The translations under genes and the position numbers were made by a program. The notes below the pieces were generated by a model. It was given only the letters and a program-made list of their open reading frames with translations, made no database searches and was not told the origin of the DNA. A stretch of DNA of 18,200 bases from Planctomycetota bacterium (GTDB taxonomy: Bacteria; Planctomycetota; Planctomycetia; Pirellulales; Thermoguttaceae). Below, piece by piece: positions 6,959-14,627 of this stretch (position 1 is its first letter; every line of letters begins with the position of its first letter). The stretch covers positions 1 to 18,200 of the forward strand of contig JAJYGU010000297.1 of NCBI GenBank assembly GCA_021784975.1. The letters are read 5' to 3'.

Positions 6959-7540
6959 CTATTGCCTCCCAAATTGCCGCAACAGTCTCAGGGCGGCGTC
7001 CACATAGATCACGCCGGAATAGATGGTCATCGCCACTGCCGACCAGACCGATCCGACCAGCAACCACCAACACCAAACGGGAGCCTCGGAGAGGGGGTGG
7101 TGGTAAGAAAGGTAGAACAAGCATGTCCCCGCCGCCAGGCACTGGAGCACCATCTTCAGCTTGCCCGACATCTTGGCCGAGAAATTGACGCCCCGCTCCT
7201 CCAAAAAGCTCCGCAAAGCGGTGACCAGCAATTCGCGCCCTACCACCACCACCACCATCCACGCCCGCAGGCCCCACGGCACCCGCGACACGACCGGAAT
7301 AGCCACCAGGAACACGAACGTGCCGCAGACAATCACCTTGTCGGCAAACGGATCCAGGATACGCCCCAGGGTCGTCACCTGGCCGTAACGGCGGGCGAGG
7401 TAGCCGTCGAGCCAGTCGGTGCTGGCGGCCACAATGAACAGCACCATGCTGGTCAAGTAGAAGCCGGCGGCCACAAAACCGAAGAGGATCAACGACAGGA
7501 TCAGCCGCAAGAAGGTCAGTTGGTTCGGCAGGTTGAACAT
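6959..7540 (-). CDS. pgsA: CDP-diacylglycerol--glycerol-3-phosphate 3-phosphatidyltransferase
   Basis: A 193-residue integral membrane enzyme that joins CDP-diacylglycerol and glycerol-3-phosphate to phosphatidylglycerophosphate, the committed step to phosphatidylglycerol. The complete CDP-alcohol phosphotransferase motif D-x2-D-G-x2-A-R-x8-G-x3-D-x3-D is present, beginning at D-W-L-D-G-Y-L-A-R and ending D-P-F-A-D. The N-terminus M-F-N-L-P-N-Q-L-T-F-L-R is typical of PgsA and fixes the start at 7540; the frame extends upstream into rimO, but with unrelated residues. Length is usual. Several membrane segments follow the motif. It begins 31 bp after rimO, with no obvious Shine-Dalgarno sequence, and is probably co-transcribed with gap and rimO. 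A related CDP-alcohol transferase is the alternative, but the N-terminus favours PgsA. Confidence 0.9.
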   Translation of the reverse strand: MFNLPNQLTFLRLILSLILFGFVAAGFYLTSMVLFIVAASTDWLDGYLARRYGQVTTLGRILDPFADKVIVCGTFVFLVAIPVVSRVPWGLRAWMVVVVVGRELLVTALRSFLEERGVNFSAKMSGKLKMVLQCLAAGTCLFYLSYHHPLSEAPVWCWWLLVGSVWSAVAMTIYSGVIYVDAALRLLRQFGRQ

Positions 7541-7571
7541 GGCCGTGCGAACTTGTCTGTTTGCCGAGCGT

Positions 7572-8927
7572 CTATCGTTCGGCCACCGCCACCAGATCGT
7601 AACCCTGCGCCGCCACCACCTCGCAGGGCACAATGGTCCCCGGCGCGAGGCCCTCACCGGTCACATACACCTGGCCATCGACCTCCGGCGCGTCGGCGTA
7701 ACTGCGGCCCACCCAGGCATCCTTTTGGCCGGTGATGTGACGATCGAGCAGCACGTCCATCCGCTTCCCCACCCAAGAGGCATTCCAGGCGAAGGCAATC
7801 TCTTGCTGCACCGCCATCAAGCGCTGCCGGCGAGATTGTTTTACCGCCTCGGCCAGTTGGCCGTCAAGTTCTGCGGCCGCCGTACCTGGCTCCTGGCAGT
7901 AGGCAAACCCGCCCAGCCGCTGGAACCGTTGGCACCGCACGAAGTCGAGCAGTTCCTCGAATTGTCCCTCGGTCTCGCCTGGGAAGCCGGCGAGCATGGT
8001 CGTTCGCAGCACCAATCCGTCGATCCGTTCGCGAAGGTGGTCGAGTAACTGCTCGGTTTCGGCCCGGCTGACCCGCCGCCGCATCCGTTTCAGCAGGTCG
8101 TCATTGATGTGCTGCAGGGGGAGGTCCAGATACGGCAACACTTTCCCGCCGCCGGCCACCACCCGAATCAACTCCTCGGTGACGTGCATCGGATATAGGT
8201 ACATCAGCCGGATCCAGGCCAGGCCCTCCACCTTTTGCAGACGCTCCAGCAGCCCGGCCAACTGCGGCTTGCCATTGAGATCCAGGCCGTAGAAGGTGGT
8301 GTCCTGCGCCACTAGCACCAACTCCCGCACGCCGTCCGCGGCAAGCTCCTCGGCTTCGGCGACGACCTGCTCGACAGGCTTGCTGGCGTAGGGCCCCCGC
8401 ATCCGCGGGATCGAGCAGAAGCTGCACAGCCGGTTGCACCCCTCGGAGATCTTCAGGAATGCCAAGTGGGGCAACGTGAGTCGGCGGCGATGCCCGTCCG
8501 GCAGAGGCCGACTGGGCGCAGGCCGAAACAGGCCCCGTGGGTCCACCTCGCCGCGGTCGAGCCGCGCCGCCGCCAGGGCGATATCGTCACGGGCGAAGAC
8601 TCCCAGCAACTGGTCGATTTGCGGATATTGCTTCAGGAGCCGGCCCTGGTCGCGCTCCGCCAAGCAGCCGGTGACGATCACCCGCCCCACCCGGCCGCGC
8701 TTCTTCAATTGCAATATCTCTCGGATCGTCTCGTGCGACTCTCTCCGTGCATCGCCGATAAAGCCGCACGTATTGACGACCACCACCTCGGCGCCGTCGG
8801 GATCGGACACCCAGCGGTAGCCGTCCAGTTGCAGTAGCCCGGCCATCCGCTCGCTGTCGACCAGATTCTTGGGACAGCCGAGGCTGACCAGGGCGTAACT
8901 GTGACGAGCGATCTTCCTTGGGGACAC
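7572..8927 (-). CDS. rimO: Ribosomal protein uS12 methylthiotransferase
   Basis: A 451-residue radical-SAM enzyme that adds a methylthio group to a conserved aspartate of ribosomal protein S12. Three parts are seen: an N-terminal UPF0004 domain with cluster cysteines Cys18 (L-G-C-P-K-N), Cys54 (N-T-C-G-F-I) and Cys88 (T-G-C-L-A-E); the radical-SAM domain with Cys164, Cys168 and Cys171 (C-N-R-L-C-S-F-C); and a C-terminal TRAM domain after about residue 385. G-C-P-K-N and the S-I-P-R-M-R-G stretch after the third SAM cysteine are typical of RimO rather than MiaB. Length fits. The start is a GTG only 12 bp after the gap stop, without a clear ribosome site, so translation may be coupled to gap. 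Confidence 0.93.
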   Translation of the reverse strand: MSPRKIARHSYALVSLGCPKNLVDSERMAGLLQLDGYRWVSDPDGAEVVVVNTCGFIGDARRESHETIREILQLKKRGRVGRVIVTGCLAERDQGRLLKQYPQIDQLLGVFARDDIALAAARLDRGEVDPRGLFRPAPSRPLPDGHRRRLTLPHLAFLKISEGCNRLCSFCSIPRMRGPYASKPVEQVVAEAEELAADGVRELVLVAQDTTFYGLDLNGKPQLAGLLERLQKVEGLAWIRLMYLYPMHVTEELIRVVAGGGKVLPYLDLPLQHINDDLLKRMRRRVSRAETEQLLDHLRERIDGLVLRTTMLAGFPGETEGQFEELLDFVRCQRFQRLGGFAYCQEPGTAAAELDGQLAEAVKQSRRQRLMAVQQEIAFAWNASWVGKRMDVLLDRHITGQKDAWVGRSYADAPEVDGQVYVTGEGLAPGTIVPCEVVAAQGYDLVAVAER

Positions 8928-8939
8928 GGGATAGACAGC

Positions 8940-9959
8940 CTACAGCTTGGCTACCTTTTCGATCAGGTCGACGCTGCGGCAGCTATAGCCCCACTCATTA
9001 TCGTACCAACTGACCACCTTCAGCAGCGTGTCGCCCATCACCTGGGTCCATTCGCCGGCGAAGATCGAACTGGCCGGGTCTCCGATCACGTCGCTGGAGC
9101 AAATCGGGTCCGTGGTGTACTTGAGGATGCCCTTCAGCGATCCTTCGGCGGCGGCCTTCATGGCCGCGTTGACGGCATCCTTGGTGACCGGCTTGGCCAT
9201 CTCGCAGGTCAGGTCGACCACGCTGCCGGTCGGCACCGGCACGCGGAGCGAGATGCCGGTCAGCTTGCCCTTCAAGCTGGGCAACACCAGCCCCACCGCC
9301 TTGGCCGCGCCGGTGCTGGTGGGAATGATGTTCAGGGCGGCCGCCCGCGCCCGGTACGGGTCGCGATGCGGCATGTCTTGCACCCGCTGATCGTTGGTGT
9401 AGCCGTGGACCGTGGTCATCAGGCCCTTGACGATGCCGAACTTCTCATGCAACACCTTGGCCACCGGGGCCAGACAGTTGGTGGTGCAGCTCGCATTGGA
9501 GACACATTTGTGCTCGGGCTTGAGTTGGTCATCGTTGACGCCCGTGACCACCGTCAGATCGGGCTCGTCCTTGGCCGGGGCGCTGAGGACCACCTTGCGG
9601 GCACCGGCGTCGAGGTGGGTGGCATAGCCGGCCTTGCCGGCCCCGCCCCGGCTGGTAAATACCCCGGTGCTCTCCAACACCACGTCCACGCCGAGGTCTT
9701 TCCAGGGCAGGGTGGCTGGGTCTTTCACGGCCATGGCCTTGACTTTCTTACCGTCAACGATCAGGTTCTCGCTGTCGAACTCGACCGTGCCGGGATAGCG
9801 GCGGTGGATGCTGTCGTACTTCAACAGGGTGGCCATGGTCTTGATCTCGGTGATGTCATTGACAGCCAACACCTCGAAGACCTGGGGCTTCGCCATCAGT
9901 CCCCGGAACACCAAGCGCCCGATGCGGCCAAAGCCGTTGATTGCAACTCGAATTGCCAC
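8940..9959 (-). CDS. gap: Type I glyceraldehyde-3-phosphate dehydrogenase
   Basis: A 339-residue cytoplasmic glycolytic enzyme that oxidises glyceraldehyde-3-phosphate with phosphate to 1,3-bisphosphoglycerate. The Rossmann start is I-N-G-F-G-R-I-G-R, and Asp35 after A-V-N points to NAD specificity. The active site S-N-A-S-C158-T-T-N-C is complete and His185 (T-V-H-G-Y-T) is the catalytic partner. The C-terminal W-Y-D-N-E-W-G-Y-S is intact. The start is a GTG at 9959 with AAGGAGG six bases upstream. It is the first gene of a cluster continuing with rimO and pgsA, and a TATAAT-containing promoter lies about 135 bp upstream. Nothing is unusual about the protein. Confidence 0.97.
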   Translation of the reverse strand: MAIRVAINGFGRIGRLVFRGLMAKPQVFEVLAVNDITEIKTMATLLKYDSIHRRYPGTVEFDSENLIVDGKKVKAMAVKDPATLPWKDLGVDVVLESTGVFTSRGGAGKAGYATHLDAGARKVVLSAPAKDEPDLTVVTGVNDDQLKPEHKCVSNASCTTNCLAPVAKVLHEKFGIVKGLMTTVHGYTNDQRVQDMPHRDPYRARAAALNIIPTSTGAAKAVGLVLPSLKGKLTGISLRVPVPTGSVVDLTCEMAKPVTKDAVNAAMKAAAEGSLKGILKYTTDPICSSDVIGDPASSIFAGEWTQVMGDTLLKVVSWYDNEWGYSCRSVDLIEKVAKL

Positions 9960-10091
9960 GATGCGCCTCCTTAATTGATTCTTCCCAGACCGTGAAAACC
10001 GGCGCCATCCCCACGATGGCCGGGGTCGCCTGCCCGTCTCTGCTCAGGCCGCCCGCACCGGCCGGACCGCCCGGCAACCAAAGAATCCCGA

Positions 10092-10120
10092 ATTATAGCC
10101 GGCCCAGCAGCGTGCCACAA
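10092..10120 (-). promoter_or_regulatory. Candidate promoter of the gap-rimO-pgsA cluster
   Basis: On the minus strand TTGTGG (10115-10120) precedes a perfect TATAAT (10092-10097) with a 17-bp spacer. The -35 box matches only three of six. Transcription would start near 10085, giving a leader of about 125 nt. Confidence 0.5.
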
Positions 10121-10170
10121 CCGGGGCCTCTCACGAGGAGCCGTTTGCGTCGTGCGGAAGGTTATGACGG

Positions 10171-10221
10171 GCAAGCTGTTGGCGCGAGGTGGGCGCGAGG
10201 GTTCCCCGCATCACAGCTTGC
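10171..10221. repeat. Inverted repeat GCAAGCTGT / ACAGCTTGC
   Basis: Two exact 9-bp complementary arms, 10171-10179 and 10213-10221, are separated by 33 bases. Function unknown; it lies upstream of the decayed glycoside hydrolase and could be an old regulatory or repeat sequence. Confidence 0.4.
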
Positions 10222-10335
10222 TTTCCACGGTGCTTGCCCGGCCGCCACCGATTTTTCCAGATTTTTCGACCCGTCAAGGATTGGCGAGGGGATCATATGC
10301 GATGGAGAATGCGGCCTCACCCAAAAGCATGAAGG

Positions 10336-11461
10336 TTGCCCGTGTACGCCGCTATGACCAAGCCCTTGTTCCCCTGGCACTATCCGCCCAAGGATGTGGC
10401 GGACTTCGCCCGGTTCGTCCGCCAGTGCGTGGCTCGCTACCAGCATCGGGTGAAGGTGTGGGAAGTATGGAACGAGCCGAACATCGGCTTTTTCCGCGGC
10501 AGCGCCGCCGACTACGCCGAGATGGTCAAAGCGGCGGCCATTGCCGCCAGGCAGGAAGGCCGCGACTGCCGCATCGCCATGGGCTGCGCCGGCGTGGATC
10601 TCGAGGTTCTCGAGTGGCTCTACGAGTTCGGCTGCGGGCCGTATCTCGACGTGATGTCGGTCCACCCCTACCAGTGGGGCCGGCAGTTCAACGACGGCTG
10701 GATGATCGACAAGCTCCAGGAGTGCCGGCAACTCATGGACCGGCACGGCGACTCGCGCAAGGAAATCTGGATCACCGAGATCGGCTGGAGCTTGGCCGAA
10801 GGCGTCACTGCGCGACAGCAGGCGAACTTGCTGGCCCAGGCCCTGGTCACCGCCCTGTCGGTTCGCCGCCGGCTGAAGATCGAAAAGGTCTTCTGGTTCT
10901 GCGTGAAGGATTGGGGTGGACCGGGGTATGGGTTGCTCGACACCGCCGGCAAGCCCAAGCCCGCTTGGTTTGCGGATCAGGCGGTGACTTGCCCAGCTTC
11001 ATATCCACGGACTTGCGGCTGGACACCGGGCGGCGCCCATCGACCTGCCGGCCCGGCTGGCTCGTTTCAAGGCGGTCGAGTTTGCCGCCAACAGCTTCGT
11101 CGAGCGCCAGTATCTCCATAAGGCGGAAAAGTCGGACTGTTCCGAGTCCGTCCGCTTCGGCAGTGAGTTCGGCTATCGCTTCGATCTCCGCGCCATGCGG
11201 TCGGCCCAGTTGCAGATTAACGTCGGCGCCAACGGAGCCGGCCCGTGGAACCTGCTCGTCTCCAAGGACGACCAGCATTACGTCCCGGAGTGCTCAGGCG
11301 AATCGTGGCCGTCGTGGCACACCGAAGCGCTGGACAAATACCTCGCCGGGGCAGGCGAAGCGGCGTGCGCCGTGTATCTGAAGATCCAAGGCGCGAACTG
11401 CCAGGTCCGCGAGGTGGTGTTGGAGGCGGAAGCCGTGGGAGAGCTCAGGACGCGGGAATGA
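10336..11461 (+). pseudogene. Clan GH-A glycoside hydrolase remnant (GH39/GH5-like), frameshifted and 5'-truncated
   Basis: The first open part (TTG 10336 to about 10985) has clear (beta/alpha)8 glycosidase features: W-E-V-W-N-E47-P-N for the acid/base residue, M-S-V-H-P-Y, W-I-T-E148-I-G-W-S for the nucleophile and K-V-F-W-F-C-V-K-D-W. About 100 residues (the first barrel strands) are missing before it. The sequence at 10329 reads ATGAAGGTT then GCCCGTGTACGCC; restoring two T after GTT would give the common barrel segment M-K-V-L-P-V-Y-A, so a 2-base deletion is likely. Near 10985-11040 the sense passes to another frame, which continues as P-I-D-L-P-A-R-L-A-R-F-K and a beta-rich C-terminal domain to the stop at 11461. 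At least two lesions suggest a dead gene. Exact family and substrate are uncertain. Confidence 0.75.
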
Positions 11462-11546
11462 ACTGGCTGGCCGGTAGGCTTTGGGCGTCGCGCACCTCCA
11501 GCCGGTCTTGCAGATCGTCGATGCTGGGGCCAGCGCTCAGAACGCG

Positions 11547-12329
11547 TTACGTTCCGAACTCGGGACGGCGGCGGGCCAACTGGCTTTGCAGCCGCTGCAC
11601 GATCGAGCTGTGCATCTGGCTCACCCGGCTCTCGGAAAGATTCAACGTGGCGCCGATCTCCTTCATGGTGAACTCTTCATAGTAGTAGAGGATGATGATC
11701 AGCCGCTCGTTGCGATTGAGCCCCTTGGTGACCAGCCGCATTAAATCGTTCTTCTGGATGCGTTTGGTCGGGTCCTCGCCTTTGCGGTCTTCGAGGATGT
11801 CGATCTCGCGGACGTCCTTGTAGCTATCGGTCTCGTACCACTTCTTGTTAAGGCTGATGAGGTTGACCGCGTTGGCGTCGAGGATCATCTTTTCCAGCTC
11901 GGCCACCGAGATCTGCATCTCGGCGGCCAGTTCGTTCTCATTGGGCTGTCGCCCGAGCCGGGCCTCCAAGGTCTTGACCGCTTCATTGAGCTTGCTGGCC
12001 TTGGAGCGGACCAGCCGGGGCACCCAGTCCATGGTCCGTAGCTCGTCGAGCATCGCTCCGCGGATCCGCGGCACGCAGTAGGTCTCGAACTTGACCCCCC
12101 GCGACAGGTCGAAGGCGTCGATGGCGTCCATCAGCCCGAACACGCCGGCGGAAACCAGGTCGTCGAGTTCGACTCCCTCGGGCAGCCGCGCCCAGATCCG
12201 CTCGCCGTTGTACTTGACCAGCGGCAGATACATTTCCACCAAGCGGTTCCGCAATTCCTGGTTCGACGGATCCCGCTTGAATTCGATCCACAGTTGCTCA
12301 ACGTCTTCGGCGGCAACAGTAGCTGGCAT
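11547..12329 (-). CDS. fliA: RNA polymerase sigma factor of the FliA/WhiG (sigma-28) type
   Basis: A 260-residue sigma factor that directs RNA polymerase to flagellar and motility promoters in most bacteria that have it. Region 2 (about residues 30-108) includes P-L-V-K-Y, D-D-L-V-S-A-G-V-F-G-L-M-D-A-I-D-A-F-D and F-E-T-Y-C-V-P-R-I-R-G-A-M-L-D-E-L-R, a pattern typical of FliA. Region 3 follows (L-E-A-R-L-G-R-Q-P-N-E-N-E-L-A). Region 4 ends with a helix-turn-helix at about 218-247 (F-T-M-K-E-I-G, L-S-E-S-R-V-S-Q-M). ATG 12329 has a GGAGGAAGAT leader. It lies 66 bp after flhG on the same strand, the arrangement expected of a flagellar regulatory pair. Some planctomycetes may use such sigma factors for other programmes; no flagellar structural gene is in the window. 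Confidence 0.92.
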   Translation of the reverse strand: MPATVAAEDVEQLWIEFKRDPSNQELRNRLVEMYLPLVKYNGERIWARLPEGVELDDLVSAGVFGLMDAIDAFDLSRGVKFETYCVPRIRGAMLDELRTMDWVPRLVRSKASKLNEAVKTLEARLGRQPNENELAAEMQISVAELEKMILDANAVNLISLNKKWYETDSYKDVREIDILEDRKGEDPTKRIQKNDLMRLVTKGLNRNERLIIILYYYEEFTMKEIGATLNLSESRVSQMHSSIVQRLQSQLARRRPEFGT

Positions 12330-12395
12330 ATCTTCCTCCGTGAATCAGCCTCGAAATCCGTTTCGTCTCTGTGCGGCAGGCCCCGGCCAAGGTCC

Positions 12396-13283
12396 TCAGA
12401 AAAGCCAATCAGCCGAGGCTGCCGACATGGAGTCGGGCAACAAATTACTCTCCCGAGTGCCCGTAGACTTGGCTCGCTTTCTCCAGTTTAACAGTCGTCC
12501 GGCGACGGATAGTTTTCGCCCAATATCGGCTGCCGGCGAGTGGAAGTTGAGGTTTGTTTTTTCCTTCTTGATGCCAAAGCCCCACCCGGGTGCGCAGGGG
12601 GGGACCGTGCCCATCAGGCGCAGACCAAGAAAGCGGCGGGCTGCCTCCGCCAGCCGCTGATAAGCAGTTGTCGCGGCGGCGGACGAAGCGGCCATGGTGA
12701 CCACTACCGAGGTGGGCGGGGCAGCGGCCCCGCGGTTGGTCAAAACCTTGAGCGCCTCATAAGCGCCGACGATGCTAGCAATGTCCGGCGTGGTGACGAT
12801 CATCGCCTCATCGGCCGCCTGCCAGAGACCGGCTATCGTTCGATCGGGAGAGTTTCCCAGGTCCAGCACGACAACGTCGGCGTCGAGGTCGCTCCGCCCG
12901 ACGGCTTCCCCTATGCGTTCGACCACTGCCCACGAGCCGCCGGTCAAATCGTCCCAGTCGCGGCGGCCGGGCACGAGCCGCACTCCGTTGGTCGCCGTTT
13001 GAACCACCTCCGCGAGGCCGCGACCCGCCAGCAGATCGCCCAGCGTGCGATGATCCTCGACGCCCAGGCGCAGGGCCGCGTCGCTGTGGCGCGGATCGGC
13101 ATCGATCAACAAGCTCTTCCGCTTCCGGTCCGCAGATGTCAGAGCGATGGCCACGCTGGTGGTGCCCGCGCCACCCTTGCCCCCAGCCACGGCTATCCAG
13201 CGACACCGCCCAGCCGGGCGTCTTGCAGGCAAGCCGTCGCGATTCGTCACCAGGTGTCGCAGGTCGTTGGCTTGGTCGAGCAT
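12396..13283 (-). CDS. flhG: FlhG/YlxH-type MinD-family ATPase with altered Walker A
   Basis: A 295-residue protein of the MinD/ParA superfamily, most like FlhG, which works with the SRP-type GTPase FlhF to set flagellar number and place. The N-terminus holds Asp-Gln-Ala-Asn-Asp-Leu-Arg (residues 3-9), matching the D-Q-A-x-x-L-R helix known to stimulate FlhF. The P-loop reads G-G-K36-G-G-A-G-T-T: the signature lysine of the deviant Walker A is present, but the usual lysine before the last Thr is Thr. Walker A' is L-L-I-D-A-D-P, and V-V-V-L-D-L-G with the following A-D-E-A-M-I-V-T-T-P-D matches the switch region. No flhF lies beside it; fliA follows. The start ATG 13283 has no clear ribosome site and is preceded by a tandem GGGGTCA repeat. 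A CpaE/TadZ-like protein is the alternative. Confidence 0.82.
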   Translation of the reverse strand: MLDQANDLRHLVTNRDGLPARRPAGRCRWIAVAGGKGGAGTTSVAIALTSADRKRKSLLIDADPRHSDAALRLGVEDHRTLGDLLAGRGLAEVVQTATNGVRLVPGRRDWDDLTGGSWAVVERIGEAVGRSDLDADVVVLDLGNSPDRTIAGLWQAADEAMIVTTPDIASIVGAYEALKVLTNRGAAAPPTSVVVTMAASSAAATTAYQRLAEAARRFLGLRLMGTVPPCAPGWGFGIKKEKTNLNFHSPAADIGRKLSVAGRLLNWRKRAKSTGTRESNLLPDSMSAASADWLF

Positions 13284-13470
13284 GTCAGGGGTCAGGGGTC
13301 CGGGTCAGCGGTTCGTGGGCCGTGAGGCGCTTTGCGTCGTTTATTTTCGGTCGTTCATTTTTCATTGGTGGCGGAGGCAATGAAAAATGAAAAACAGGAA
13401 ATGAAAAATGCGATAGGGCGGGGGCGTACCATGCAAAATGAAAAAGGCAAAATATCCTTGGTCCGGACTT
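13284..13470. other. Repeat-rich, AT-rich spacer upstream of flhG
   Basis: It holds a short tandem GTCAGGG-type repeat at 13284-13312, the ATGAAAAATG repeat cluster (13354-13439) and a CTTCTAA/CCTAATCC repeat that runs into the end of the next gene. Base composition drops sharply compared with both neighbours. No clear promoter for flhG could be assigned. Confidence 0.5.
13354..13439. repeat. ATGAAAAATG inverted and direct repeat cluster
   Basis: TTCATTTTTCATTG (13354-13367) and CAATGAAAAATGAA (13378-13391) are exact 14-bp complements around a 10-base GC-rich spacer. Another ATGAAAAATG follows at 13401-13410 and a related CAAAATGAAAAA at 13434-13446. The AT-rich perfect stem could form a hairpin or bind a protein; similar A-rich repeats are, from memory, common between planctomycete genes. 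Confidence 0.7.
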
Positions 13471-14358
13471 CTAACTTCTAATCCCTAATCCTTGCAGCAG
13501 CCAGCGATTGTAGGCGTCGAACTCCTCCAGGCTGGTCAGATCGTTGAGGCGGTGGTCCGGCGGCGGCGGGCCGCCTAGCAAGACCAACGTCTCCGGCGGC
13601 ACGTAGGCATTAACTGCCCGAGCATGGATCCGCGCCAGCACCAGGCGAAAATGGTCGAGCTGGGTGTCGGGGATTGGGGACTGTCCCGATTTCTGCGGCC
13701 CGAAAGACCCGCCTATGCCCGCCTGGCCGATGGCCGAGAAAATGGGACTGTCGCCTGTTTGTGGCACGGGGACAGGGGCGGATGGGGACAGTCCCGCAAC
13801 CCCCAGCGCTTCCTGATAGTTTAGCCCACGAGACCCGAGGCGGAGACGCATCAAGCCGCCGTCCGAGGCGGGGCCGAAGAGGTCGGCCACGTGCTCGACG
13901 TAATCTTTGGAGTACTGCTTCACCTTCAACTGCGGATCACCGCCACCCGCTCGGAAGCCGCCGGTGGTCCAGTGCTGAAAGGTCTCGCTCTTCAGCACGT
14001 GGTAGGCGGCAAGCATGCGGATACCCGCCCAGGCAATCGGTTCCTGTGGGCTGAGAGGGGTTCGACAAATCCGGAGGGCATCTTCCGCAATCCACACCTG
14101 ATGGATCCGCGTCAGCGTCGGCAGCGCAGCGACCTCGGCCTGGGCAACCAGCCGCGTTGGCAGTCCCTGCGCCTGGCAGGCTTGCTGGATCCGCTCGGCC
14201 GTCGGGCCGTCCAGGTTCTCGGCCAGGAAGCCGCGCGAGCGACGTGCCCGCTGATTGGCCTCGGTGGGATGCAGGCCGAGGACGTCGGTCAGGATTGCGG
14301 CGGCGGCCTGCCACCGTTCGAAGGCGTAGACGGCTTGCACCACCGCAAACTGGCTCAT
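13471..14358 (-). CDS. Hypothetical protein carrying an in-frame palindromic repeat insertion
   Basis: A 295-residue protein without an assigned function. It is soluble in appearance, without signal peptide or membrane segment. Residues about 30-75 (E-N-L-D-G-P-T-A-E-R-I-Q-Q-A-C-Q-A-Q-G) resemble the small alpha/beta fold of ribosomal L7/L12 C-terminal or ClpS-like domains; this is only an impression. Residues about 188-228 are encoded by palindromic element B and its second half copy, giving a Gly/Pro/Ser-rich linker such as Q-T-G-D-S-P-I-F. The last codons (G-L-G-I-R-S) fall in a TTAGGGATTAGAAGTTAG repeat, so the native end may have differed. The frame also allows GTG 14367; ATG 14358 is preferred only by codon type. 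It follows the small gene at 14391-14627 by 32 bp and probably shares its transcript. Confidence 0.7.
   Translation of the reverse strand: MSQFAVVQAVYAFERWQAAAAILTDVLGLHPTEANQRARRSRGFLAENLDGPTAERIQQACQAQGLPTRLVAQAEVAALPTLTRIHQVWIAEDALRICRTPLSPQEPIAWAGIRMLAAYHVLKSETFQHWTTGGFRAGGGDPQLKVKQYSKDYVEHVADLFGPASDGGLMRLRLGSRGLNYQEALGVAGLSPSAPVPVPQTGDSPIFSAIGQAGIGGSFGPQKSGQSPIPDTQLDHFRLVLARIHARAVNAYVPPETLVLLGGPPPPDHRLNDLTSLEEFDAYNRWLLQGLGIRS
13676..13795. repeat. GGGGACTGTCCC-family palindromic element, copy B plus extra half
   Basis: The core is 13676-13755 (80 bp). The left arm GGGGACTGTCCC then GATTTCTGCGGCC pairs with a right arm that on the other strand reads GGCGACAGTCCC then ATTTTCTCGGCC. A further GGGGACAGTCCC ends at 13795. 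It lies inside an open coding sequence on the minus strand without interrupting it. The size matches copy C (79 bp). Confidence 0.78.
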
Positions 14359-14377
14359 GGCGGTCACCCGGCAAAAA

Positions 14378-14388
14378 GGGACAGTCCC
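14378..14388. repeat. Half copy of the GGGGACTGTCCC family
   Basis: GGGACAGTCCC preceded by GCAAAAA. The same GCAAAA followed by GGGACAGTCCC precedes copy C, so the flank is part of the repeat unit. It sits in the 32-bp gap between two minus-strand genes. Confidence 0.6.
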
Positions 14389-14390
14389 TC

Positions 14391-14627
14391 CTACGAGGCC
14401 TTGGCTTGGGCTTGGATCTGCTCCAGAGAGCGGCCGAGCTTCCTCCGGCCAGTACGCTCATGGGAGTTCGACTCAATCACGGTCGGCTGGCCCGTTCGCA
14501 ACGCCTGCAAGAGCCGCTGACTAATGTCGTCGCCTTCGGTCGGGGTTCCAATATCGCCCACGGCATCGGTGACCCCGAGCAAGACCGCCTGCCGGACTCC
14601 ATCCCGGATCCACGAAAAGAAGTTCAT
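14391..14627 (-). CDS. Small hypothetical protein
   Basis: A 78-residue protein that I do not recognise. It begins M-N-F-F-S-W-I-R-D-G-V-R-Q-A-V-L-L-G-V, an amphipathic or membrane-associating start, has an acidic middle and ends in a basic helix (R-T-G-R-R-K-L-G-R-S-L-E-Q). ATG 14627 is supported by a purine-rich GGAGACGGGGAGT leader; upstream in-frame residues are unlike coding sequence. It is the first gene of a likely two-gene unit with the hypothetical protein downstream, and is divergent from the Hsp70 gene, 150 bp away. Confidence 0.65.
   Translation of the reverse strand: MNFFSWIRDGVRQAVLLGVTDAVGDIGTPTEGDDISQRLLQALRTGQPTVIESNSHERTGRRKLGRSLEQIQAQAKAS

Larger units (their letters stand above)
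9960..10335. other. Intergenic region between gap and the glycoside hydrolase remnant
   Basis: The left part carries the gap leader and promoter. The right part contains a 9-bp inverted repeat (10171-10221), a duplicated GATTTTTC near 10245-10270 and, from about 10284, possible eroded coding sequence continuous with the remnant gene. No intact gene is supported; the open frame that starts at 10152 lacks any recognisable family feature. Confidence 0.5.

Noticed and set aside
8901..9974. Long plus-strand frame opposite gap
   Set aside because: The minus strand encodes an unmistakable complete GAPDH; the opposite frame is a compositional shadow.
10152..11381. 409-codon plus-strand frame over the glycoside hydrolase region
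   Set aside because: Its translation lacks glycosidase motifs over most of its length; these are in another frame. Only the short part near 10284-10336 may be real coding sequence.
13354..13446. Possible CRISPR-like array of ATGAAAAATG units
   Set aside because: Units are too short, in both orientations, irregularly spaced and without spacers or cas genes.
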